64,000 nucleotides of DNA from NCBI RefSeq assembly GCF_958450345.1, contig NC_088780.1:95368226-95432225 (forward strand), given 5' to 3'. The notes beneath the pieces are model-generated. The model had not been told where the DNA came from. It searched no databases and saw only the letters and a list, made by a program, of their open reading frames with translations. This DNA comes from Calliphora vicina. Taxonomy: Eukaryota; Arthropoda; Insecta; Diptera; Calliphoridae. The translations under genes and the position numbers were made by a program. Position 1 is the first letter of the stretch. Each line of letters starts with the position of its first letter. Below are positions 10,940 to 21,768 of the stretch, one piece after another.

Positions 10940-11512
10940 CCTGTAGACGTAAGTGTGAACTTATCGATTCGACGCAACTCGGTCTCTTCCCGTTCACTAC
11001 TTGGAACATTTTGAGGACAGATCTTGGCTACATTCATATAATATCCAACTGGTGCAACAATTAAAGCCAGCTGACCATCAATTACGTCGTGTGTTCGGTC
11101 AATGTGCTGAGAATCATCTGGAATTTGTACCAGATTTTTATCGTCAAATCATCTGCAGCGATGAAGCTCATTTCTGGTTTAACAGGTATGTAAGCAAGCC
11201 GAATGAGACTCCATTACAACCCAAAAAAACACTGTTTGGCGCGGTTTACATGCCGAATCCTTCGTCGTATATTTGTCTTTAAATCCGAAACTGGTGCCAA
11301 CATTACCGTCAATGGCGAACGATATATGTAAATTATTCGAGATTTTTTTATTCCTCATGTCATTACAAATCATTTGGAGGAGAAATGGTTCCAATATGCC
11401 ATACAGCGCATGTTGGAACCATGCGAACATTTGATGATCGAATTATGTCATGAAATGGATTAGAGAATTGGCCACCTCGTTCGTGTGATTTGACACCTTT
11501 GATAGCAATTAT
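10940..11512 (+). pseudogene. mariner-like transposase, copy A (FWxN-YVxK type)
   Basis: A 93-codon open stretch (11001-11282) carries YNIQLVQQLKPADHQLRRVF and ICSDEAHFWFNRYVSK, which holds the first catalytic Asp. Upstream, from about 10940, VSVNLSIRR reads in another frame and matches the helix-turn-helix linker of the same family. Downstream are ITVNGERYM, IRDFFIPHV and LEEKWFQ, then ENWPPRSCDLTPL near 11463-11510. These last pieces contain the position of the final catalytic residue. Frameshifts and stops interrupt it, and the middle Asp segment (WFQQDGA in relatives) is damaged. Terminal inverted repeats were not found. A second fragment of the same family lies at 13260. Confidence 0.8.
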
Positions 11513-11514
11513 GA

Positions 11515-13235
11515 GTGTATTTCTCTTATATGGCCAGTTTTGGACCGATCATCATAAATTATAGCAGAACAATCCCAAGTGTACGAAACCTTTCAGCTTT
11601 AATTGTCCACATCTACAATTTTATCTTAAATACTTGTACGTGAGCAGGAACACATTATTTGCTCATAATGATTTTTGGCGGTAACATAGAAAAAAAAACC
11701 AACAACATCAACAAAATTTTGTTTAAAATTGTAAAATGACTCAAGCGAAAATCCAAAGAATTATGAAAAACTCAAAACGTATTAATTTTTAACAAAAACG
11801 TAAATGTAAATATTTTGAAGTAAATTTACGGAAATGCATGGCAAAACAGCAAAAAAATCGAAAAGAAATCTAATTAAATGGAGGAGAGGAAAAGAAAACA
11901 ACGTAAAATACAACTGGGCTACAACCTAGACAACTTGCAAATGTTTAAGGCAGCTTTTTGGGATTTTTTTTCTAAGAATATTTAATTTTTTTCAATTAAA
12001 TATTTCGCTTGAACTCAATAAACGAGTATTAGGGGAAAAAAATAAATAAAATATTCAACAAAATCATTTAATTGAAAGTTTATCCGTTAAGAAATTATAA
12101 ATTAAATTGATTTGAAAATCATTTGCAGGCGGCGCGGCGTAGCAATGTAATGAATGAAGTGAAAAGCTAGACGCCACTTATCCGCCGTATGTGAATTTTG
12201 ACTTTTGTTGGGGCTGTTGACGTCGTTGATTGTGTGTTTGTTGTAGTAGTGGTTGTTGCGGCTGCTGTTAATTCCGCTAAAAGAAACATTTGCAATATTT
12301 GCGGCCTGCCAACACAATTTGAAAATTAAAGCATAACATTTCACAAAGACGCCACCAAGACGTTGTGGGCATGGCCCTTAACATACCGGCCACTTTATGT
12401 ATGCAAGCTTCAACGCTTTACAATACAGGCTGGCGACTGCGGCTGCAATAGGCACACGATCAGTTAGACACACGCACCCAGATCATTGCTAAATTTCAAT
12501 TGACACCTATCGAGAGGTAAAAATCCTCAACTCTATATTTTATTTAGTTGTAACAGCAAGTGTGTATGGCTATTTAAGAGTACGTATGCTGCATGTTGCA
12601 ACATTAAATACAAGCAATAGTGCTAATTTTGTTTTTGTGCATTTAAGAGGAGGAAGTCTTGCATTATTTTCTTCTAGTTTTATGCTGTTTGGCCGAGTTT
12701 AAATTTAGTCTCATTTTAGTTAATTTAGGTTGACGCCATACAGAAATTTTGTTGTTGAAATTAGTTTTCGTTTTCATTGTTTGTGTTTTTTTTTTTTTTG
12801 TTGTTCTGTTTGTCTATTGCCACTCTCTCGCCGCTGCAGTTGAAAGTGGCAAGCGTGTTTAAGAGGGAGCACCTTGCAACTTAATTCACGGCGTTAGTGC
12901 TTGTCGTTTCACTGTCATTGCAGTTATGTAGACATCATGTCGGCATGCATTATTTAAATTTCTTAGTGACTTTTTTAAATTTGTATAAAATTCTCTTGGA
13001 TTTCTTTTTTTTTTTGTTTTTGGTATTTTTCTATGATTTTTGGTCTTGCGAAATTTAAATAAAATTTTATTTATTCGCAAAATACATAATACAATAGTTT
13101 CGTAAAAATTTACATTTTCTTTGTTTGTTCGGTTGTGAGAAATTATAATATTTAGTTTTAAATTGCAGTTGTGGTAAAATATAGATTTTTATTAAAAGTA
13201 TTTTGTTTTCTTGAAATGCTTAAATTTCTGTCAAT
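11515..13235. other. No gene seen; unique-looking, partly GC-richer DNA
   Basis: 12120-12350 has GTT/GCT-rich runs and GGCGGCGCGGCG. 12340-12500 is less AT-rich than its surroundings. This texture is typical of single-copy fly non-coding DNA and could be a regulatory stretch or intron, but no motif decides it. T(12) near 12788 and other homopolymer runs are present. Confidence 0.4.
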
Positions 13236-13259
13236 ATTTACTTTAATTGTAAGAGCTTA

Positions 13260-13600
13260 TTGGTTATCGATTCGACTGTTTTTTGCAAAATTGTTTCTGC
13301 GATGAAACTTACATATTTTTGGCTTAACGGTTTGTTAATAAAAAAAAATTGCCACATATGGAGTGAGACCAATCCACAACTGACCCTACAGACTACATTA
13401 CATCCTGAAAAATGCATCGTTTGTTGCGGACCTCGCATTAAGGTCAATGGAGATCGTTACCGCACCACGATCAATGATATTTTAATTGAAAATATAGATT
13501 TCATTGATCCGGACCAGAAGTGGTTACAACAGAATAGATCGACAAGCCTTACGGCGACCACAACCATCGATTTATTAAATCAAAGTTTGGCTGTAACTTA
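13260..13600 (+). pseudogene. mariner-like transposase, copy B fragment
   Basis: A 113-codon open frame reads TYFWLNGLLIKKNCHIW, SETNPQLTLQTTLHPEK, IKVNGDRYRTTINDILIEN and DQKWLQQNRS, then TATTTIDLLNQSL. It is the middle of the same transposase family as copy A. The first catalytic Asp is in a frame-shifted CDET just before TYFWLNG. The second, normally in WLQQDGA, reads QQNRS here, so this copy lacks a working core even where open. Both the N-terminal DNA-binding part and the PPRSCDLTP end are missing. Confidence 0.8.
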
Positions 13601-13842
13601 ATTTTAAGAAATGAACCTATCAATTTCTCTCCAAGGTCGTGTTATATATTAGAACATATAACTTCGATGATGAATTCCATGTACAAGGTTTAATTTCATT
13701 TCAGTCAGATTTTTAAATCTTAACCGATTAGATTTACGATTAAATGGCGTTTGTGTAGAGTTTAGAGACAATCCATTTCAGTTAAGCAACATTTATTTTT
13801 TTTTTCCAAAGTTGTTTTTTAATTTTTTCGAATTGTTATTTT

Positions 13843-14593
13843 TATACCCTACACCACCATAGTGGGGAGGGTATAATGCATTTGTGCAGATGTTTGTAAC
13901 GCCCAAAAATATGAGTCTAACACCCACCTTAAAGTATACCGATCGACTTAGAATCACTTTCTGAGTCGATTAAACGATGTCCGTCCGTCCGTCTGGTCGG
14001 CTGGCTGGCTGTCCATGTAAACCTTGTGCGCAGAGTACAGGTCACAATTTTGAAGATATTTCGATCAAATTTGGTACATATTATTTTTTAGGCTCAAGGA
14101 CCAAGCCTATAGAACCTGGCTGAAATCGGTCCATTATTTCACCTAGCCCCCATACAAATGTCCTCCCGAAATTCGACTTTATCGGTCATAAATGTTTAAT
14201 TTATATATGTATCTCCACAAATTTCACTCCAAATAAGTTTTAAATATACAAAATTCATGTCACCCAATTTTGTTACAATCGGTCCATAATTAGTCATAGC
14301 TCCCATATAGACCCGCTTCCGAAAATCACTTTAACGTGCATAAATCGCTTAAAAATGTTGGTATACACACAAAATTCCAAATAGTTAACTTTAATGTAGA
14401 CATAAATCACACGACTTAATTTCATGGTGATCGGTCCATAATTGTTCATATCCCCCATATAAGGCCCACTTCCGAAAATCACTCACGAATATAGATTATT
14501 GAAATTTTAAAAGAAAAATGTTTTTGCTTTTTTACTTAGTGTAGGGTATTATATGGTCGGGCTTGACCGATCATACTTTCTTACTTGTTTTTT
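13843..14593 (+). mobile_element. T element, long type, most complete copy
   Basis: 5' inverted repeat TATACCCT...AGGGTATA around ACACCACCATAGTGGGG. Then come CAGATGTTTGTAACGCCC, AAAGTATACCGATCGACTTA, (GTCC)n, GGCTGGCTGGCTGTCCATG, two units with GGTCCATAATTGTTCATA-like cores, and a 3' hairpin GGTCGGGCTTGACC followed by TTCTTACTTGTTTTT. No coding capacity. This copy defines the family order used for the broken ones. The T-rich flank blurs the last bases. Confidence 0.8.
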
Positions 14594-14880
14594 TTTTAAA
14601 TTTTTTTTTTGTGAAAAAAAATTCGGGTTAAAAAATATTTGTTCCGATTATGACCCATTGTACGTCCAACTTACCATGGTCTTATATTTGTCGTTGCAAA
14701 GGTCTTTGAAATATCTATCATTAGATATCCATATTGTCTATATTAATGACTTAGTAATCCAGATATATGTAGGTCAAAAATCGAGGTTGTCCTGGTTTTT
14801 TGCTGATTTTAAATAGGAAACTTCTCGAAAGCATGCCTGACACCTTCTCACGAAGGTGAAGGGTATTAAAATTATGAATT
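14594..14880 (-). mobile_element. Fragment of mini-me-like T element
   Basis: Reversed, it matches the element at 62090-62979: CACCTTCTCACGAAGGTG 5' hairpin remnant, AACCTCGATTTTTGACC, TATATCTGGATTACTAAG, ATGGATATCTAATGATAGA and AACCCGAATTTTTTTTC. It directly abuts the long T element at 13843-14593. Confidence 0.65.
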
Positions 14881-15061
14881 AAATAATGGAAAAGTATCAA
14901 GGATGCTTCAAACGAATCAGTTGACTCGGTTCAGGTTCCCTGTGATGATCTGACCAGATTTCATAATAGATGTTCTTCAGCGGCACTTTTTTGCAAATCA
15001 AAGAAGTAAAGAAAACATTCCTCATATGACATTCATATAATATAACTCTTTCAGCTACAGT

Positions 15062-16035
15062 TTTTGTGCAGATGTTTGTAACGCCCAAAAATATTGGTCT
15101 AGAACCCACCTTAAAGTATTCCGATCGACTTAGAATGTCTTTCTGAGTCGATTAAACGATGTCCGTCCGTCTGGCTTGTTGGCTGACTGTCCATGTAAAC
15201 CTTGTACGCAAAGTACAGGTCGCAATTTTGAAGATACATATTTCTACCAAATTTGGTACATATAATTTTTTCAAGTAACAATCCTGTTGAAATTGGCTGA
15301 AATCAGTTCATTATTTCACCTAAGCCCCAAACAAATGTCCTCCCGAAATTGGACTTTATCGGGCTAAATGTTTAATTTATATATATGTCTCCACAAATTT
15401 CGCTCAAAATAAGTTTTATATATACAAAATATTTTAACTCTATGCGGTTGGGTGGTTAAGTTACTAACCACATTTTCTGTAGTCTTTAAAATATAGTTTA
15501 TTATATTTTTTGAAGTCATCGTTTTTACAAAACTTTGCCGTCTAGGTAGGTGCTCCGGTTGGATAAATATATTAATTTGAAAATATTGTAAAAATCAGTT
15601 TTTTATAAGAGACTTTCACGCTTTCAATAAAAAAAGCACAGAGTGTTTATTGTTCATCGAATTCAGTGCTACTTTGATAATTCGGTTGTTTGGTCAGAAA
15701 ATTTGGTAAAAAATATTCGATTTTAAAAAATTATGCGAAACGAAAAGGTTTATTATAGTTATTTTTAATGCCAACCGCCACGGTGGTTAGTAAACTAACC
15801 ACTTCACCCCACAAAAAACCTTGGAATGAGGTGGTTTTTTCATATTTTGATTAATTTGTTCTCACTTTTTTATAATAAACTAACCTTGATTAAAGTAGAA
15901 ATACAATTGTTTTCATTTTAAACTTATTTACTAAAAAGCGTGGCTGAAAGAGTTAAAAGAAAAATTTTTTTGCACATTTACTTAGTGTAGGGTATTATAT
16001 GGTCGGGCTTGATCAACCGCACTTTCTTACGTGTT
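15062..16035 (+). mobile_element. T element, long type, internally interrupted
   Basis: The 5' part (15062-15434) runs from GTGCAGATGTTTGTAACGCC to TTATATATACAAAAT. The 3' part (15957-16035) has ACTTAGTGTAGGGTATTATA, TGGTCGGGCTTGATC and TTCTTACGTGTTTG. Between them lies a 515-bp TTAA-type element, and part of the T middle is missing. Confidence 0.7.
15438..15952 (+). mobile_element. 515-bp TTAA-flanked element with GTGGTTA hairpins
   Basis: TTAA (15434-15437) precedes CTCTATGCGG and TTAA (15953-15956) follows CTGAAAGAG. TTAA on both sides points to piggyBac-type insertion (inference). Two short palindromes, at 15452-15471 and GTGGTTAGTAAACTAACCAC at 15783-15802, stand out. No coding frame. 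Confidence 0.6.
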
Positions 16036-16926
16036 TGTGTATAAGTTTATAATCAAAACATTTTAATTTTTACTTTAATTATTATGAAAAATAAGAAAAA
16101 ATAAAAATACAGCAAAATGTTTTTATGGAATAAGGTGGTTAGGTTATTAACCACCTGGCGTTTGGCATTAAAAATAATTATGATAACAATTTTGGTTGCG
16201 TATAAATTTGTTTGAAAACTTATCACTTTGACAAAATTTTCTGAACAAAACTTACGAAATAGCTGTGTAGGTGAGACATTCTGCAATTATTTTATATCAT
16301 TTGGAATACACCCACCTTCTGTATAATCAACCGGCTCTTCCAGTCAACAATTTTTTCACCATTTTGTTTCCATCACAGCAGTTTGGGTAGAAAAGTTACT
16401 AACAGAAGTATTAGCCAAATTTTTCCATATTTTAACATCCTATTTTAACTGGAGTCCCGAACGTGTATCACCGGCACCATCATCAGATCGAATTGCTCCT
16501 AATAATCGTCATTTTCGCCGGGTTCAAGACGGAAGACACATTTCCATCCCAAGGTATACCTACGAACAAAATATCCTTAAGATAATGTTCATTGAGTATA
16601 CGCATCCTTAAAAAATAATCTATTTCAGTCATAGTGGTTAGTAATCTAACCACCATATTACTTACGTTATTAATAAAAGAGTAAATATAAAATATTTCTT
16701 TGTTAGCACAAGCCAACCAAACAAACACTAAATAACAAAGTAACTCGGAATTTGATGGACAATAAACTCTCTGGCCTTTTTTATTGAATGCGGAAAAACA
16801 ACTTAGAAAAACTGCGGTTTACAATATTTTCTAATTTGTCAGAAAAACTTAAACGATGACTTAAAACTAATTTTTTAAAAACTCTAGAAAAAGTGGTTAT
16901 TAAAGTGACCACTAAACCTGAAAGAG
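16032..16926 (-). mobile_element. Longer inverted relative of the 15438 element
   Basis: Read in reverse from 16926, CTCTTTCAGG starts next to CTAA and a hairpin follows 14 bases in (16893-16912), the same spacing as in the 15438 element. Hairpins recur at 16634-16653 and 16133-16156. The segments around 16133-16260 match 15650-15800 in reverse (TATTTTTAATGCCAA, TCAGAAAATTTKGT). The far end stops at the T tail near 16032. The extra 500 bp inside could hold transposase remnants, but none is recognisable. Confidence 0.55.
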
Positions 16927-16939
16927 TTAGTGTGCGTTT

Positions 16940-18670
16940 ATAGTTATAAAACACTATGAAAAATATACTATGATGTTAAGGAATATTTTTTTCAAAAATC
17001 TATTTATAACAGTAATATTCCATAAAAAGTTGGAATACAAAACATATCCTTAAGTTTACATTGTGTATTACAATACAATAAATTGTTCATTTATTTATGT
17101 CGTTTTTTTAGTCCTTTTTTATATCTTTCATATACAAAAATCAGATTGATCCAGTATGGATCACAAATTGATCACAATGTGCATGTAGTTCTCAATTATA
17201 GCAATTGGAAGTGTTGCAAATTTATAAACAAATTAAGCACATACTTGAAGTCAAAAATCCAGCTTCAATATGTCACCTTTTGTACCATTTTTCCATTCCA
17301 AAAATGAAATATTATTTTTATTTAAACGAAAATTTTCGACACAGTGTGTTTCATTTATTTTGACAATTAAAGAAACAATTTCGTTTTTTATCCACCACAA
17401 ATATTTAGATTAAACCGAAAAGTGATGTCAACCATCTGGATTTAGAGCAAGTATACAAAAATACAATAAAATAAAACAAACAAAAGAAACACTTGACTAG
17501 AACAAAATTATAGATCTTAAACTATAAAATAAACAGTTGATATACGAAGAGAACTGAATTTGATTAACCGTTGAAGTGGATGGTTGACATGGAATGGAGG
17601 AGTATAGTTTGCATATGCTGAAGCCATGGGGACACGAACTTCATACAATGTGTTAGAGCGTTCACATGTATAGAGTCTATACTATAAATAAATAATAAAA
17701 AAATGACGCAATAGTCATGCTACGCTACTTAATTACAAATTAAATAGAAATAAAATGAAAAGCAAACAATAGTACAAATGTTTTCTATCCAAGACGAATT
17801 TTCTCCGCTCTACAAGAAAAATATTAAAGATTTTAATATATTCTTGAATTATTTGTCCCTTAGTTCTTGAGAAATAAATTGATCGAAAATTAAACAATCC
17901 TCGGTAATTCACATTTTGATCAATGAATTTAGCTCTTTCTCTCATTTAAAATTTTTTTCTGAAATTCTTTTTGATATTCAATATTTATGTAAATTTCACT
18001 ATTCTATCATTTCAAATTTCACATATTTCCTAGTTGATTTGTTCTTGCTCAATATGTTTCTGAAACTATAAATAATATATACAAATGCCCGCCAAAAATT
18101 ACATTTAAAATTTTCACGTTATATTTTCATTGTCGCTGCCATAAAGAAAATTATTTAATATGATTTTAATATTGTAAATTACATTCATTTCACACTCTCT
18201 TTTATCAAAGTGACAAAAGGAAAATGTGCGATTTAATAATTATTAAGAGAAAAATAAAAAATACAAATAATTTTGTAATATTTTGTATGTAAATGTATGA
18301 ATGAATTGCGTTGAAATGTATTTTCATGGGAAATTGTGCTTAAAATTTAATAATTTGCCAAAAAAAAGAAAACGCTTTCATTAATTCAATATTGTTGCGA
18401 AAAAAATTCTGTCACTAAATTTCATTGTACGACAATTATGAATGAATTTCAAGATGATTGTAATTATTAAATTTCAGACATACTTTTGTATGTAACGTTG
18501 CAAATAATTTAATTTTTAGAAAAAGTCTAAAATTTTTTTGATGAAGGGCTTCAGAATATTTACGGGATATTGAGACATTTTTTACTTTTAGTAAAAAACA
18601 AAATTAAAAACCATAGTAAACAACTAAATGAGCAAAAAGAAAAATGTAATATAAAATGTCAAGAATTTAT
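16940..18670. other. No gene seen; AT-rich unique-looking DNA
   Basis: No protein similarity on either strand and no repeat shared with the rest of the window that I could see. Confidence 0.5.
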
Positions 18671-18675
18671 TTTCG

Positions 18676-18800
18676 TAAGTGATTTATGGAAGTGGGCCTT
18701 GTATTGGAGCTATGAACTATTATATAAATTTGATTGGCATACAATATTTTAAGATTTTAGGAAGTAGACCTTGTATTGAAGCTATGAACAATTCGTCAAC
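18676..18800 (-). mobile_element. T element fragment
   Basis: GTAAGTGATTTATGGAAGTG, GGGCCTTGTATTGGAGCTATGA and a second GTAGACCTTGTATTGAAGC match the internal units of reversed T elements. Confidence 0.55.
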
Positions 18801-18888
18801 TTGTCCTGATATCTTGAGTGCTAAAATTTGACGATAAACTGAGTTTCCAATCTTTTGCGTCCAGCAATTCATTGATTTTGGGGTACAT

Positions 18889-18898
18889 TAAGACCGAT
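18889..18898. repeat. Putative TSD TAAGACCGAT (left) of the RT element
   Basis: The same 10 bases occur at 21352-21361, immediately after the retrotransposon's last recognised sequence. Confidence 0.55.
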
Positions 18899-20216
18899 CT
18901 CTACATGGTGGACGAGATGTAGAGTAGCCTTAATTCCTAAAGATGGTAAGGCGACTCATACTAAACCAAAGAAGTATAGGCCAATCAGTCTTGCATCCTT
19001 CCTGCTGAAAACCCTAGAAAGGGTGATTGACGTACATCTGAGAATTACCATTCCTTCGGAACTCATCTCTAAATCCCAACATGCCTACACCAAATGTAGC
19101 CAGCTCTACATTCGTTAGCTGGCTCCAATGAAGAGTCGCAACTGTATAAGGAGTATTTACTTGTTGCCATTCTCGATATTGAAGGAGCTTTTAACAATGT
19201 CAGACTCGAAGCCATCCTATCTGCGATGGATGAACTGGGAATTGATTTATGTGTTCGCCGGCTAGTCGGGAAGATACTCGGTTACAGAGTCATTTCTGCT
19301 AATTTAGGTGGCATAGGTGTTTTAAAAGTGGCCAATCGTGGAACCCCGCAGGGGGATGTATTATCACCACTTCTCCGGAATTTGGCTATGAATACCCTGT
19401 TGATCAGGATGAACAACAGAAGGATCAAGACAGTCGCATATGCTGACGATGTTGCAGTTTTTATATCTGGTAAATTTCTGGATACAATATCTAGTTGTAT
19501 GGAATCAGCATTAAGTACACTGAGTGAGTGGAGTATTTCGAGGGGACTTAGTGTGAACCCACAAAAAACGGAATTGGTTTTCTTCACTAGGAGGTATAAG
19601 ATCGATGACTTCAGACCACCTAGACTGAATGGAATCAGTAATGAGATCACGGATAATGCAAAGTACCTTGGCATCATTCTAGATAAAAGATTATCGTGGA
19701 ATTTGAATGTTCAAAACAGGATTAACAAGGCTTATGTGGCCATCTACTCCTTTAAAAGGGCAACTCGTACAAACTGGGGCATTATGCTGAAGGGTATCAA
19801 TTGGATCTTCAAAGCAGTGGTTAAACCCATCTTGTTCTATGTAGTGTTGGTGTGGTGGCACGCCTTGGATAATGCTACTCACCGGAAGGCTGAGGAACGA
19901 GTTCTCAGGACTATTGAGATACTGATTACATGCGCTATAAGAACTACTCCCTCTAAGGCATTCTTTACTATCCTAAACTGGTTACCAATCGATTTGATGG
20001 TGATACAAATGGCTCTCAACTCTGCTGTGAAACTGAATGCTGGATGTTCATGGTCTGGTAAAGATCATGGACACTCTAAGATACTGAACTACTATGGGCA
20101 CTTATATAGTAATGTATATTGCTGCATCGCAAAACATTTTTTCGATAGGCATTTCCATATTAGAATCCTGAATAGGGACTTATTGCAGAGCGAACTCTTA
20201 CCCCCTGATCCTGACT
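18899..20216 (+). pseudogene. Non-LTR retrotransposon reverse transcriptase (LOA/Bilbo-like), 5'-truncated
   Basis: It begins in the RT domain: CRVALIPKDGKATHTKPKKY and RPISLASFLLKTLERVID (18915-19050) in one frame. After frame loss around 19100-19200, a 330-codon open stretch (19226-20218) carries LDIEGAFNN-like residues upstream, TPQGDVLSPLLRNLAMN, and the catalytic YADDVAVF at 19439-19462. GLSVNPQKTELVFFTRR, AKYLGIILDKRLSWN and WWHALDNA follow, as expected for RT palm and thumb regions. These enzymes copy element RNA at a nicked target. The endonuclease ORF and the 5' half are absent, typical of incomplete reverse transcription. The WWxALD motif and the attached RNase H favour the LOA/Bilbo/TRIM group over Jockey. 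Confidence 0.85.
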
Positions 20217-20662
20217 GATGGCTCAAAAAGGGGTGGTTTCTTTATTGAAAACTATGGGATTTAATCCTACTTCAGGCTACCTAACTTTTACACGGCTCTT
20301 CAGGCGGAAGTTACGGCCATTAAACGTGCATCCAACTGGCTGAGGTTTTATCGAATATCTGGTGATATATGTATATTTACTGACAGTAAGCCTGCCGTCA
20401 ACGGAATAGCGGGTGTCTTCACGACATCTAGGTTAACCGAGGAATGCCGGTATCCCTTAATGAGATAGCGAGACATTCTAGGTTAACGCTTATATGGGTC
20501 CCTGGTCACGATGGAAATCAGGGTAATTGTATAGCAGACGAACTGGCCAAAAGGGTTGCGATGATGGATGATGAGGAGATCGACCCATTTTCTGGTATTT
20601 CCCTTATTAAATGCAAGATGGCTGTTCAGCGGATACTATATGAATCTGCACAAATCAGGTAG
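20200..20662 (+). pseudogene. RNase H domain of the same retrotransposon
   Basis: Frame shifts near 20205. Then LTDGSKRGGFF (first catalytic Asp), ALQAEVTAIKRASNWLR (catalytic Glu), CIFTDSKPAVNGI (second Asp) and, in a third frame, WVPGHDGNQGNCIADELAKR (His and last Asp) appear in the order of a type I RNase H. It removes the RNA strand during element copying. All four acidic positions survive, although the frame is broken at least twice. It follows the RT region directly. Confidence 0.85.
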
Positions 20663-20837
20663 ACCAATGAGTCTTCCTGTGTTATAACAAGGTCTACTTG
20701 GCCCGTATATGATGCCAGCTGGACGAATCTTCTTATGGAATTTCGTCGTGAGCAAATACTGTGTAATTGGGACACATGTCAGGAGATTGGGTCTACGGTA
20801 CAATGATTACTGTAGGAGCTAGCCACTTTTAAAACAC

Positions 20838-21052
20838 TTATGTCACCTAAATTAGCACAAATGACTCTGTAACCGAGTGTCTTCCCGACTTGCCGCGAAC
20901 ACATAAATCAATTCCCAGTTCATCCATTGCAGATAGGATGGCTTCGGGCCTGATATTGTTAAAAGCTCCTTCAGAGAAAGGCAACAAGTAAATACTCCTT
21001 ATGCAGTAGCTACTCCTTATGGAGCTAACTAACGAATGTAGAGCTGTTTCCA
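20838..21052 (-). other. Inverted copy of the element's own RT segment
   Basis: The reverse strand reads ETALHSLVSSI and GAFNNIRPEAILSAMDELGI, then DLCV. It is nearly identical by eye to 19096-19320 of the same retrotransposon. It interrupts the C-terminal coding region between YNDYCRS (about 20799-20820) and SHNEEEDKTVSHLFCQC (from 21056). The pair forms a long inverted repeat about 1.5 kb apart. Confidence 0.8.
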
Positions 21053-21351
21053 CCTAGTCATAATGAAGAAGAGGATAAGACTGTGTCACACCTATTCTGC
21101 CAATGCCAGGCTCTGATAAACCTGAGGGAACGCATCCTCGGAATACCATTCCTATCATGCTTAGATGAGCTATCAAGGAGTCTTAGACGAATCTATTCTT
21201 TCATCAGAGAATCTGGTTGGTTTAGAAGGGAAACACCGGACGTATAGTTAATAGGCAGATGTTTACCCCTTGGGTATCACAATGGGATCAGTTTTGAATA
21301 GACCCAAGTGAGCTGCTTGAAGAGTGGCTACCCATGAAACCTAACCTCACC
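21053..21351 (+). pseudogene. C-terminal segment and 3' end of the retrotransposon
   Basis: HNEEEDKTVSHLFCQCQALI, LRERILGIPFLSCLDELS and FIRESGWFRRETPDV end at the stop near 21247. The H-x(3)-C-x-C residues look like the zinc-binding C-terminus seen after RNase H in I/LOA-type elements. About 100 bases of 3' untranslated sequence follow, ending ACCTAACCTCACC without a poly(A) tail, then the TAAGACCGAT repeat. Confidence 0.75.
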
Positions 21352-21361
21352 TAAGACCGAT

Positions 21362-21765
21362 TTACAACGTTAATGAGGACCAGTGGAATGCGACGAAAAT
21401 CATATCATAGCAGTCGCGGACAATCAGCGGTTCCGAATGGTGAGTAAAAGAGGGCTTCCAGTTGGCGTCGGACTCCTAGCAAGTTCTGAGTGCTTATGAT
21501 ACTTGGAACGTCAAGGCGAGTGATTGACGCCTTCAAATAACCAAAAGCCAATAACTACCAGTGACTGTCTCTCATGTTAGATGCGGCTGGAAGCGGCCGT
21601 CGGATATTGTAACAAGCGGCTCGATATATAAACGTGATGAAAGCCCCAGTTCCAGAATCGGATGCAGAAGTCCAATCAGCTACTCATCTTAAACCAACTG
21701 ATTATCGAAACCTCAAGAAATGAGAGGACCTATGTTCCTTATAGGAACTAAAGGAATTAATAATA
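21362..21765. other. GC-richer stretch of unknown nature
   Basis: About 400 bp clearly richer in G and C than its surroundings (for example GGAAGCGGCCGTCGG near 21590). No open frame with recognisable similarity. It could be the untranslated leader of another retroelement copy. Confidence 0.35.
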
Positions 21766-21768
21766 ACT

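Noticed and set aside
12100..12900. Possible promoter or exon of a host gene in the GC-richer unique DNA
   Set aside because: No open frame, splice pattern or core promoter motif that I could defend.
16440..16610. Plus-strand peptide resembling a piggyBac C-terminus inside the longer TTAA element
   Set aside because: Similarity by eye was too loose and the expected Cys pattern is missing.
21590..21620. rRNA-like GC-rich words near GCGGCCGTCGGATATTG
   Set aside because: No continuous match to rRNA domains known to me; too short.
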